From positions 1 through 39,247 of the forward strand of contig JADGPS010000028.1 of the NCBI GenBank assembly GCA_017882285.1: DNA of 39,247 bases. The letters run 5' to 3'. A program made the translations under genes and the position numbers. Positions 32,030 to 39,000 of the stretch are shown in pieces. The stretch's first letter is position 1; every line of letters starts with the position of its first letter. The notes under the pieces were generated by a model. That model was not told the DNA's origin. It made no database searches and worked only from the letters and a program-made list of their open reading frames with translations. Source of the stretch: Paludibacter sp. GTDB taxonomy: Bacteria > Bacteroidota > Bacteroidia > Bacteroidales > Paludibacteraceae.

Positions 32030-32489
32030 GATTATTGCATTGTTTTTTACATCGTTGTTTGTTGTTAGTTGCACCAACAATGATGTGTTTTTCCGCTATA
32101 AAACTGTAGCTCCTTCAGGTTGGAATAAAGATAGTCTATATACTTTTGATATTCCGATAAAAGATATTTCAGCCTCCTACAATATATATGTAAATATAAG
32201 AAACAGAGGCGAATATCCATATCAAAATTTGTGGTTGTTTTTAAATAAAATGAATCCGGATAGTTTACAGACCAATGATTCGATTGAATGTTATCTGGCC
32301 GATGGACGTGGGAAATGGCTTGGTTCGGGCATTGGTTCAATCAAAGAAATGACGGTTTTATATCAGCAAAATGTGCGTTTCAACAAAGCCGGAATTTATC
32401 ACTACAAAATTGTCCATGGTATGCGCGATTCGATTTTAATGGGTATTAATGACATTGGCATGCAGGTGGAAAAAGTTGATAGTAAATAG
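32022..32489 (+). CDS. gldH: GldH-family gliding motility lipoprotein
   Basis: I choose the ATG at 32022 (155 residues), because it gives a proper lipoprotein signal, MNKIIALFFTSLFVVSC, with the acylated Cys at 17; an ATG at 31998 would add a polar extension. The mature sequence shows GldH-like features (DVFFRYKTV, WNKDSLYTFDIPI, YPYQNLWLFLN, ECYLADGRGKWLGSGIGSI, FNKAGIYHYKIVHGMRDSILMGINDIGMQVEK). GldH is needed for gliding and chitin use in Flavobacterium, but the protein is also kept in non-gliding Bacteroidales where its role is unclear. It overlaps ricT by 8 nt, so it is translationally coupled. A short AGTTTATA word repeat and a palindrome follow. Confidence 0.9.
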   Translation: MNKIIALFFTSLFVVSCTNNDVFFRYKTVAPSGWNKDSLYTFDIPIKDISASYNIYVNIRNRGEYPYQNLWLFLNKMNPDSLQTNDSIECYLADGRGKWLGSGIGSIKEMTVLYQQNVRFNKAGIYHYKIVHGMRDSILMGINDIGMQVEKVDSK

Positions 32490-32519
32490 TTTATAGTGAA
32501 TGGTTTATAATAAATAGTT
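32480..32519. repeat. TAGTAAATAGTTTATAGTGAATGG-type word repeat
   Basis: Degenerate words TAGTAAATAGTTTATAG / TGGTTTATAATAAATAG begin inside the gldH stop region and fill the gap to trmB. Confidence 0.55.
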
Positions 32520-32558
32520 TGGAAAACATAATTTTTCTTTCCAATCGTGAATTGTAAA

Positions 32559-32577
32559 CCTGCCTGCTGCAGGCAAG
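32559..32577. repeat. REP-like palindrome TGCCTGC-T-GCAGGCA
   Basis: A perfect 7-bp inverted repeat with a 1-nt centre (32561-32575) sits inside CCTGCCTGCTGCAGGCAAG, GC-rich against an AT-rich spacer, 23 bp before the trmB start. Similar palindromes occur in many Bacteroidota intergenic regions. Confidence 0.6.
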
Positions 32578-32599
32578 TATTTAAATCGTAAATAGATAA

Positions 32600-33376
32600 G
32601 TGGGTAAGAATAAGTTGGCAAAGTTTGCAGATATTGAAGAGTTTCCGCATGTATTTCAGGTTTCATCGCATGCAATCCGCGAAGGTGAAAACTTTGACAT
32701 GAAAGGGAAATGGAATGAACTTTTTTTTAAAAATAACCATCCCATCGTGTTGGAATTAGGTTGCGGAAAAGGTGAATATACAGTCGGACTTGGTCAGCTA
32801 TATCCGGATAAAAACTTTATTGGTATTGATATAAAAGGTGCCCGGCTTTGGACAGGAGCTAAAGATTCGTTGGAAAAAGGGATGAAAAACGTAGCATTTC
32901 TCCGCACCAATATCGAAATGATTCATCACTTCTTTGCCGAAAACGAAGTGAGCGAAATCTGGCTGACTTTCCCCGATCCCCAGATGAAAAAGGTAACCAA
33001 GCGACTGACTGCCACTAATTTCATGAAATCATATCAACAATTTCTAAAATCCAATGGTTTGATTCACCTGAAAACCGACAGCAATTTCATGTTCTCGTAT
33101 ACGTGTGAAATGGTGATAGCAAACCACTATCCGGTAGTTTTTTCGAACAACGATCTTTATGCTTCTGATTTAAATGACCCGATTTTAAAGATAAAAACTT
33201 ATTATGAACAACAATGGTTGGATCGTGGTTTGACAATCAAATACATTCAGTTTTTGCTTGAGAAGCGGGACGAATTTATCGAACCGGATGTGGAAATTGA
33301 ACCGGATGCGTATCGGAGTTTTTGCAGAAGTAAAAGACAGCATTTAAACAGTGATCAGTTAACAGTGATCAGTTAA
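32600..33376 (+). CDS. trmB: tRNA (guanine-N7-)-methyltransferase
   Basis: The start is GTG at 32600, giving the usual N-terminus [20 protein letters not shown]. The 258-residue protein has the AdoMet-binding motif [16 protein letters not shown] (about 50-65), [15 protein letters not shown], and the family signature [32 protein letters not shown] follows, plus a C-terminal YRSF element. It makes m7G46 in tRNA. The last 15 or so residues (from [15 protein letters not shown]) look like an extra tail: the encoding DNA is a 14-bp tandem repeat that also supplies the stop codon. It is downstream of gldH and probably cotranscribed. Confidence 0.95.
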   Translation: MGKNKLAKFADIEEFPHVFQVSSHAIREGENFDMKGKWNELFFKNNHPIVLELGCGKGEYTVGLGQLYPDKNFIGIDIKGARLWTGAKDSLEKGMKNVAFLRTNIEMIHHFFAENEVSEIWLTFPDPQMKKVTKRLTATNFMKSYQQFLKSNGLIHLKTDSNFMFSYTCEMVIANHYPVVFSNNDLYASDLNDPILKIKTYYEQQWLDRGLTIKYIQFLLEKRDEFIEPDVEIEPDAYRSFCRSKRQHLNSDQLTVIS

Positions 33377-33380
33377 CAGT
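33347..33380. repeat. 14-bp tandem repeat AACAGTGATCAGTT at trmB 3' end
   Basis: Two exact copies (33347-33360, 33361-33374) plus a partial third (33375-33380) overlap the last codons and stop of trmB. The same GTGATCAGTT(A/G)A words occur in opposite orientation at the end of the response regulator gene (2835-2848). Confidence 0.85.
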
Positions 33381-33422
33381 AATTACAATCTTATTATTTC
33401 GAACTTGTAATTTGTAACTAAT

Positions 33423-34529
33423 ATGACAATATCTCCAAAATTAATTCTCGATGCTTTGATGCATGTTCGTTATCCGGGAACCGGAAAAGACATTGTCACT
33501 TCAGGAATGGTGCAGGATAATATCCGCATTGAAGGCAACAAAGTAACTTTCTCGTTGGTTTTCGAAAAACCAAATGACCCGTTTGCAAAATCTGTTGGTA
33601 AAGCTGCAGAACAAGCTATTTTGACCTATGTTGGCGAACAGGTTGATATTAAAGGGAATATTGAACTTATTACAAAAGAAATTCCAAAACCAAAACCGGT
33701 TTCGATATTAAATCATGTAAAGAATATCATAGCTGTTTCGTCAGGCAAAGGAGGTGTTGGAAAATCAACTATTTCTTCAAATCTGGCAATTGCATTGGCA
33801 TCGCTTGGATACAAAGTTGGATTACTCGATGCTGATATTCATGGACCCTCTATTCCTAAAATGTTTGGCGTTGAAGATGCACACCCCGAAGTCCGTGAAA
33901 TAGATGGCAAACACATCATTATCCCCATTGAAAAATACGGGGTAAAAATTTTATCTATTGGATTTTTTGTAGATCCCGAACAGGCTTTAGTTTGGCGAGG
34001 TGCCGTTTCGAGTAATGCTTTGAAACAGCTTATTACAGATGCCGAATGGGGAGAACTGGATTTCTTTGTAATGGATTTACCCCCCGGAACAGGCGATATT
34101 CATCTGACTTTAGTCCAAACAATGGGGATTACAGGTGCCATTGTTGTAACAACTCCTCAAGATGTGGCATTGGCCGACGCCCGAAAAGGAGTAAACATGT
34201 TTATGGGTGAAAAAGTAAATGTTCCGGTTTTAGGACTAATTGAAAATATGTCCTGGTTTACACCCGCCGAACTGCCTGAGAATAAGTATTATATTTTCGG
34301 CAAAGAAGGAGGAAAAAGGTTGGCCGATGAATTGAATATTCCGCTTTTAGGTCAAATTCCCTTGGTTCAAAGTATTCGGGAAAGTGGTGATGCCGGTCGC
34401 CCAATTGCATGTGATGAAAATTCAATCATGTCTTTAGCATTCAAACATTTAGCTCAAAATGTAGTAGAACAGGTTGATTTACGAAATAAAAATAGGGCAG
34501 CTACTATAAAAGTTGAAATAATCAAGTAA
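33423..34529 (+). CDS. mrp: Mrp/NBP35-family iron-sulfur cluster carrier ATPase
   Basis: The 368-residue protein has an N-terminal MIP18/DUF59 domain (about 1-85, ILDALMHVRYPGTGKDIVTSGMV) and a ParA-type ATPase with the deviant Walker A SSGKGGVGKSTISSN (residues 107-120). It also shows LGYKVGLLDADIHGPSIPKMFG and FVMDLPPGTGDIHLTL. The CxxC pair of some relatives is not visible (the region reads ENMSWFTPAELPEN), as in many Bacteroidota versions I recall. The family delivers Fe-S clusters to apoproteins. It starts 46 bp after trmB; no separate promoter stands out, so it may share the holB transcript. Confidence 0.94.
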   Translation: MTISPKLILDALMHVRYPGTGKDIVTSGMVQDNIRIEGNKVTFSLVFEKPNDPFAKSVGKAAEQAILTYVGEQVDIKGNIELITKEIPKPKPVSILNHVKNIIAVSSGKGGVGKSTISSNLAIALASLGYKVGLLDADIHGPSIPKMFGVEDAHPEVREIDGKHIIIPIEKYGVKILSIGFFVDPEQALVWRGAVSSNALKQLITDAEWGELDFFVMDLPPGTGDIHLTLVQTMGITGAIVVTTPQDVALADARKGVNMFMGEKVNVPVLGLIENMSWFTPAELPENKYYIFGKEGGKRLADELNIPLLGQIPLVQSIRESGDAGRPIACDENSIMSLAFKHLAQNVVEQVDLRNKNRAATIKVEIIK

Positions 34530-34630
34530 TTGTGAAGAACTTAATCGACATATCTGCTTTCAAACAGTTACATTAGCTATTTGAAGTTTCAATAAATTGC
34601 ATTTCATTCAGTTTTAGAATATAAATTAAG

Positions 34631-34638
34631 TATCTTTA
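34631..34638 (+). promoter_or_regulatory. Weak -7 promoter box for acyl-CoA ligase
   Basis: TATCTTTA differs from TAnnTTTG at one position. It lies about 85 nt before the start at 34723, in a 193-bp AT-rich gap with no other features. Confidence 0.35.
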
Positions 34639-34722
34639 CCATCCTGTTTTAGAACTTAATCTTTTTGAAAAGTTTGTAAACAGCTGATATTTTTTGTTTT
34701 ATAATCAATAAAATAATAATAT

Positions 34723-36627
34723 ATGAAGCCTACAATTATTGATTTGCTGAATACGAGCGTTGACAAATATGCTCATGAACCATTTCTTTGGAAAAAAACG
34801 ACTACTGAATTTTTACCTACCACGTATCTTGAAACTAAAGAACAATGTCATTTGCTGGCTGCCGGATTAATCGATTTGGGAGTTGAAGTCGGAGATAAAG
34901 TGGCTTTGCTTTCGGAAGGACGGAATGCATGGATTATAGGAGAATTAGGTATATTGCATACCGGTGCCATTAATGTTCCATTATCCATAAAACTGGAGGA
35001 AAGTAATGATTTAATTTTCCGTTTAATACATTCTGAAGCTAAATATATTTTGGTTTCGGGCGGCCAATTGAAGAAAATACGCACGATTGCAGGTGCTATT
35101 CCTCAAATTAAAAAAGTTGTGGTTTTTGACGAACAAGCTGAATACGAAACGAAAGAAATAAGTTTGAAAGAAGTACTTAAAAAAGGGGCTGAATTTCAGA
35201 AAGCAAATCCCGGAGCAGTTGAAATAAGAGCAAAAGCAATCAAACCGGACGATTTGGCAAATATCAGTTATACTTCAGGAACTACCGCCGATCCGAAAGG
35301 AATAATGCTTACTCACCGAAATTATACAGCCAATGTTGAACAGGCATTAACGCTGATGACAATTCCTTCAACTTACAGAACACTCCTTATTTTGCCGCTC
35401 GATCATTGTTTTGCTCACGTAGCAGGATTTTATAGCTTTATGGCTTGTGGAGCAAGTGTCGGTACAGTTCAGACAGGAAAAACAGGTGTCGAAACATTGA
35501 AAAATATACCAATTAACATAAAAGAACTGAAACCAAGCTTATTACTCAGTGTTCCGGCTTTGGCAAAAAGCTTTAGAAAGAATATTGAAACAAGCATTCG
35601 TGCTCAGGGACCGGTTATTAACTGGTTATTTAACACAGCCTTAGATTTGTCGTATTCGTATAATAAAGAAGGATATAATAAAGGTCAGGGGGTACAATTT
35701 CTAAAGAAACCGCTTTTAAACTTGTTTGACAAGATACTCTTTTCAAAAATTCGTGAAGGTTTTGGTGGTCAACTCGATTTTTTTGTAGGTGGAGGTGCTT
35801 TGCTCGATATTGATTTACAACGCTTCTTTTATGCCGTTGGTATGCCTATGTTTCAGGGTTATGGATTGTCGGAAGCAACACCGATTATTTCATCAAATGG
35901 AATGATAAATCACAAATTGGGGTCATCCGGTTATTTGGTGAAGCCAATGGAATTAAAAATATGTGATACTGATGGAAACGAATTGCCGAACTTTGAAAAA
36001 GGCGAAATCGTGATTAAAGGCGAAAACGTAATGGCAGGTTATTTCAAAAACGAAAAAGCTACTGCCGAAACGATCAAAGATGGTTGGTTGCATACCGGCG
36101 ACATGGGTTATATGGACAATGACGGATTTTTGTACGTGGTTGGTCGTTTCAAAAGTTTGTTGATTTCGAGCGATGGTGAAAAATACAGTCCGGAAGGAAT
36201 TGAAGAATCGTTGGCTGATAATTCATACTTTATTGATCAAGTGATTCTTTATAACAATCAAAATCCCTACACTACAGCACTGATTGTTCCGAACAAAGAA
36301 GCTCTGAAACGCTACGTTAATCATAAAAAACCTCATTTAAGTTGGGAAACTCACGAAGCAAAAGTGTTGGCACTGGATAAACTGCAACGTGAAATAAATC
36401 AATTTCGGAAAGGCGGAAAACTGGAAGGAATGTTCCCTGAACGTTGGTTACCGGCTGCTGTGGCTGTTATTGGCGAACCATTTACCGAACAAAATGGGTT
36501 GGTAAACAGCACTATGAAAATTATACGCGGAAAAGTAGAAGAACGCTATGCTTCCCGCATTGAAAGTTTATATTCGTCGGGAGCCAAAAGCATAGACAAT
36601 CCCGAAAATATTGATGCCATCTCGTAA
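34723..36627 (+). CDS. AMP-binding long-chain fatty acid-CoA ligase
   Basis: The 634-residue adenylate-forming enzyme shows the phosphate-binding loop ISYTSGTTADPKGIMLTHRNY (about 183-203), VGGGALLDIDLQRFFYAVGMPMFQGYGLSEATP, the HTGDMGYMDNDGFLYVVGRFKSL linker, and a lid domain with SSDGEKYSPEGIEESL. Length and sequence type fit bacterial FadD/FACS-like proteins of Bacteroidota. It activates long-chain fatty acids to acyl-CoA through acyl-AMP at the membrane surface. The exact chain length is unknown. It is a single-gene unit between mrp and an outer-membrane protein gene. Confidence 0.92.
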   Translation: MKPTIIDLLNTSVDKYAHEPFLWKKTTTEFLPTTYLETKEQCHLLAAGLIDLGVEVGDKVALLSEGRNAWIIGELGILHTGAINVPLSIKLEESNDLIFRLIHSEAKYILVSGGQLKKIRTIAGAIPQIKKVVVFDEQAEYETKEISLKEVLKKGAEFQKANPGAVEIRAKAIKPDDLANISYTSGTTADPKGIMLTHRNYTANVEQALTLMTIPSTYRTLLILPLDHCFAHVAGFYSFMACGASVGTVQTGKTGVETLKNIPINIKELKPSLLLSVPALAKSFRKNIETSIRAQGPVINWLFNTALDLSYSYNKEGYNKGQGVQFLKKPLLNLFDKILFSKIREGFGGQLDFFVGGGALLDIDLQRFFYAVGMPMFQGYGLSEATPIISSNGMINHKLGSSGYLVKPMELKICDTDGNELPNFEKGEIVIKGENVMAGYFKNEKATAETIKDGWLHTGDMGYMDNDGFLYVVGRFKSLLISSDGEKYSPEGIEESLADNSYFIDQVILYNNQNPYTTALIVPNKEALKRYVNHKKPHLSWETHEAKVLALDKLQREINQFRKGGKLEGMFPERWLPAAVAVIGEPFTEQNGLVNSTMKIIRGKVEERYASRIESLYSSGAKSIDNPENIDAIS

Positions 36628-36709
36628 ATTGACAGTTGAAATAGTTGATTTGAACAATTAATTCATAAAAGTAGTTTTATTTGAAACTTGACTAACTAAA
36701 GAGCAAAAC

Positions 36710-37255
36710 ATGAAAAAAACACACTTATTTTTTGTTGTATTCTTATTTTTTACTCCTTTTCCAAAGGCTCAAAATGTTGATAATTACGAATTAGGAGTTG
36801 GATTAAGATTTCAAAAAACAGAGCAACTTTACTGGGAAAACGGAGTAGGAGCCGATTTTACCTCTGATTTTTTGCTACATAAAAAAATTCACCTCAAACT
36901 GAGTTATGCAACCAGCAGAATCGGGAGTGCTTTTCTGAGCAATGCTATTCGTCAGGATAATTATGTTATTGGTGCCGACTGGCGATTCCGTTCAACCAAA
37001 GATTTTCAGATTTTTGCAGGATTAAACACAGGTTTCTTTCATGCCGACATGGAAACGGCACAGTTTAATGTGTTGCCTCATAATTCCATGCTTTTCTCAC
37101 TCGAAACAGGCTTATTCTACAAATTTAAATTCCCTCTGGCAACCAGTTTGTCGATTGGTTACAACCTGATTAATGGCGATGGATTAACTGTTCCCGGATC
37201 ATTATTCCCGGTTTTCTATCAATTAAGTGTCTTCTATTATATCGGAAAGAAATAG
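36710..37255 (+). CDS. Small outer-membrane beta-barrel-like protein, function unknown
   Basis: The 181-residue product has a signal peptide (MKKTHLFFVVFLFFTPFPKA, cleavage near QNVDN) followed by amphipathic strands with repeated aromatic positions (YWENGVGADF, HLKLSYATSR, NYVIGADWRF, FQIFAGLNTGFFH, LATSLSIGYN). It ends in QLSVFYYIG, the pattern of an eight-strand-like barrel with a near-terminal aromatic strand. No catalytic motif is seen. It is followed 36 bp later by a lipoprotein hydrolase gene on the same strand, so both probably act in the envelope, perhaps on lipids. Confidence 0.78.
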   Translation: MKKTHLFFVVFLFFTPFPKAQNVDNYELGVGLRFQKTEQLYWENGVGADFTSDFLLHKKIHLKLSYATSRIGSAFLSNAIRQDNYVIGADWRFRSTKDFQIFAGLNTGFFHADMETAQFNVLPHNSMLFSLETGLFYKFKFPLATSLSIGYNLINGDGLTVPGSLFPVFYQLSVFYYIGKK

Positions 37256-37291
37256 TCGGTAGTAAGTAGTTTAAAGTAAATAAAATACAAG

Positions 37292-38233
37292 ATGAAAAAG
37301 AATTCAATTTATATCCTGATGTTTGTGCTTGCAGCTCTTTTAGCTTCATGTAATCCAACCCCGACAATTGACAGCTCCATGTTGGATTCAGGTACGATTT
37401 CGTACGCTTTGCCTGATTCGCTGAATAAACATTTGCTGTCATCCTATCTTCCTAATCCAACGCCTACACAACTAAATACACCTGTAATTATTTGTGCTCA
37501 CGGTTACACGGCCACTACCTTCGAGTGGGACGAGTTTCGGTCTTATGCAAATGCCAAAGGTACATTTTACGTCTCGCAGGTGCTTCTTGGCGGTCACGGA
37601 CGCTCGTATGCCGACTTTAAAAAAGCTACATGGGAAGACTGGCAAAGCGCCATAACATGGGAATATAAAAACCTGAGTGACTTAGGATTTAAGAAAATCT
37701 ATCTTGCCGGATCTTCCACCGGTGCGCCTCTCATCATTAACATGGTAAAAAGTCGTTTTTTCGACCAATACACGTCACCCAAAGGGATTTTTCTGATTGA
37801 TCCGATTGTGGTTTCTTCCAATAAAACAATCACATTGATTGGTCTTTTGGGACCGGTACTTGGTTATTCTACAGTTGAACTTGCTAATGGAGAAAAAGGC
37901 CACTGGTATGTGTATCGCCCCCAGGAAACGTTGAAGCAATTGATGGCTTTGATTGATTTAACCCGAAGGGATCTGGAAGATGGCATTACCTTGCCAACCG
38001 GAACGTATATGAAGGTTTATAAAAGCGAGAAGGATGAAACAGCCGATCCGATAAGCGCATTTATGATTTACAAAGGTATGAAAACTTCCGACGGAGGTAA
38101 GATTGATGTAGAGCTTGAAAATTCAAAATTACATGTTTTTACCCGCTTAAAAGGGAGAGACGGAGTAACGACTGCTGATACAGATTTACAGCAAAAAGTT
38201 TTTGCCGAAATGGAGGCAAAAATGAAACAATAA
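37292..38233 (+). CDS. Lipoprotein alpha/beta hydrolase (lipase/esterase-like)
   Basis: The 313-residue protein starts MKKNSIYILMFVLAALLASC, a lipoprotein signal with the acylated Cys at 20. The hydrolase core has the oxyanion-hole stretch VIICAHGYTATTFEW (about 65-79), the nucleophile elbow AGSSTGAPL with Ser142 in GxSxG form, an Asp region near DETADPIS and a C-terminal His in ENSKLHVFTRL. It should be a serine esterase or lipase at the envelope; the substrate is unknown. It ends at a terminator at 38266 and is probably cotranscribed with the small barrel protein before it. Confidence 0.86.
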   Translation: MKKNSIYILMFVLAALLASCNPTPTIDSSMLDSGTISYALPDSLNKHLLSSYLPNPTPTQLNTPVIICAHGYTATTFEWDEFRSYANAKGTFYVSQVLLGGHGRSYADFKKATWEDWQSAITWEYKNLSDLGFKKIYLAGSSTGAPLIINMVKSRFFDQYTSPKGIFLIDPIVVSSNKTITLIGLLGPVLGYSTVELANGEKGHWYVYRPQETLKQLMALIDLTRRDLEDGITLPTGTYMKVYKSEKDETADPISAFMIYKGMKTSDGGKIDVELENSKLHVFTRLKGRDGVTTADTDLQQKVFAEMEAKMKQ

Positions 38234-38265
38234 AACCACTAAATCCCCTGATGGGAATTTTAATA

Positions 38266-38300
38266 AAAACCCGCGATAATTGTCTCGGGTTTTCTTTTTT
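38266..38300 (+). terminator. Rho-independent terminator after hydrolase gene
   Basis: AAAACCCG and CGGGTTTT form an 8-bp stem with a 12-nt loop, followed by a T-rich run. It lies 33 bp after the stop at 38233. Confidence 0.8.
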
Positions 38301-38571
38301 ATAGAGTTTTAGTAATCAGTTTACTTATTTTTTCCAGATAAACCACATCGGTTTCATCAAGTACATCGTACCGTTCACTATCCACATCTAAAACCCTTGT
38401 CCACTTGGATATACTTTAATGATTAGGTGAGCAAAGTTTGGCACTGGTTGATGGGATTTTCTTTTTAATCCCATCTCTTGTATTCTTCGGATTTTTTAAT
38501 TCGTTTTCCTTGTCTTCGTTGGTTGTTGCATATTCGCTCTTTTGTTCGGCGTATGTCTCACCTATTCCGCA
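38299..38571 (-). pseudogene. Gene remnant on minus strand, interrupted by one in-frame stop
   Basis: A minus-strand frame without a start codon reads about 51 codons (from CGIGETYAEQKSEY to KLCSPNH), then a TAA at 38416-38418. It continues in the same frame for 38 codons (SISKWTRVLDVDSERY to KLITKTL) before a final stop at 38299-38301. The amino acid composition is charged and protein-like, especially the C-terminal acidic part DVLDETDVVYLEKISKL, so this looks like the decayed 3' end of a coding gene rather than chance. I do not recognise the family. Multiple stops follow upstream of 38571, so the rest is lost. Together with the broken toxin-antitoxin locus to the right it marks a degraded region. 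Confidence 0.4.
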
Positions 38572-38605
38572 CTAAAAGCAAAACTAAAGCTTTGCATATA
38601 AAACA

Positions 38606-38639
38606 ATCGGCTGAATTTCATTATTGAAGTTCAGCCGAT
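38606..38639 (-). terminator. Strong hairpin, likely minus-strand terminator
   Basis: ATCGGCTGAA and TTCAGCCGAT form a perfect 10-bp stem with a 14-nt loop; on the minus strand it is followed by TTGTTTTAT. It would stop transcripts coming from the right, for example from the IS element. Confidence 0.6.
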
Positions 38640-38668
38640 AGTGTTTATCCAAAAATAAATCAAGTCGT

Positions 38669-38703
38669 TTTGGCATCAATTTCGAAAGTTGTATGTATAT
38701 TTG
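38669..38703 (+). promoter_or_regulatory. Predicted promoter of toxin-antitoxin locus
   Basis: TTTG (38669-38672), a 23-nt spacer and TATATTTG (38696-38703) match the Bacteroidota promoter pattern, with a slightly long spacer. The antitoxin start follows 26 nt later. Confidence 0.5.
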
Positions 38704-38729
38704 CAAAGTATTTAAAACAAACTATTAAG

Positions 38730-38933
38730 ATGACACAAATAATTTTACAAATCGATGATATGAGTATATTACCAGAAATTGAGAGGACATTGGGGCTGTT
38801 AAAAGGCGTGAAATTCCAAACAATTACTGATATTCCTGCTAATTAAACCGTAAAGGCAATCGAGCGAGCACGCGCTGGGAAAGTTACTCGTTGCAAGAGT
38901 AGTGCTGAAATGTTTGTTGCACTAAGTAAATAA
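38730..38933 (+). pseudogene. Antitoxin (RelB-like) with in-frame nonsense codon
   Basis: The frame starts MTQIILQIDDMSILPEIE and is open for 38 codons to a TAA at 38844-38846. It then continues in the same frame for 28 codons (TVKAIERARAGKVTRCKSS to MFVALSK) to TAA at 38931. The second part resembles the C-terminal toxin-binding end of Bacteroidota type II antitoxins, where an uninterrupted frame is expected; a single base change could turn a sense codon (for example CAA or GAA) into this TAA. It is 4 bp upstream of a truncated YafQ/RelE-type toxin, the usual gene order and spacing. With the toxin destroyed the antitoxin is under no selection, consistent with decay. No start codon follows the stop early enough to make a useful second product. 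Confidence 0.6.
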
Positions 38934-38937
38934 GTTT

Positions 38938-39000
38938 ATGTACAACATTTCCTATACAGGCTCTTTCAAAAAAGATTATAAACGTTGCCTAAGTACATGA
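38938..39000 (+). pseudogene. RelE/YafQ-like toxin, cut after about 18 codons by an insertion sequence
   Basis: The frame reads MYNISYTGSFKKDYKRCL and then three codons plus stop that belong to the inserted element. The first 18 residues match the N-terminus of YafQ-family mRNA interferases (a beta strand followed by the basic FKKDYKRC helix). The catalytic His and Asp residues would lie further downstream and are missing here; the rest of the gene may exist beyond the IS, outside the window. The junction is near 38988-38992. Confidence 0.65.

Noticed and set aside
33347-33380. CRISPR-like array from the 14-bp repeats
   Set aside because: The units are directly adjacent without spacers and too short; this is a tandem repeat.
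38730-38846. Stop codon recoding (programmed read-through) in the antitoxin
   Set aside because: There is no recoding signal that I can see, and the downstream toxin is destroyed, so simple decay explains it better.
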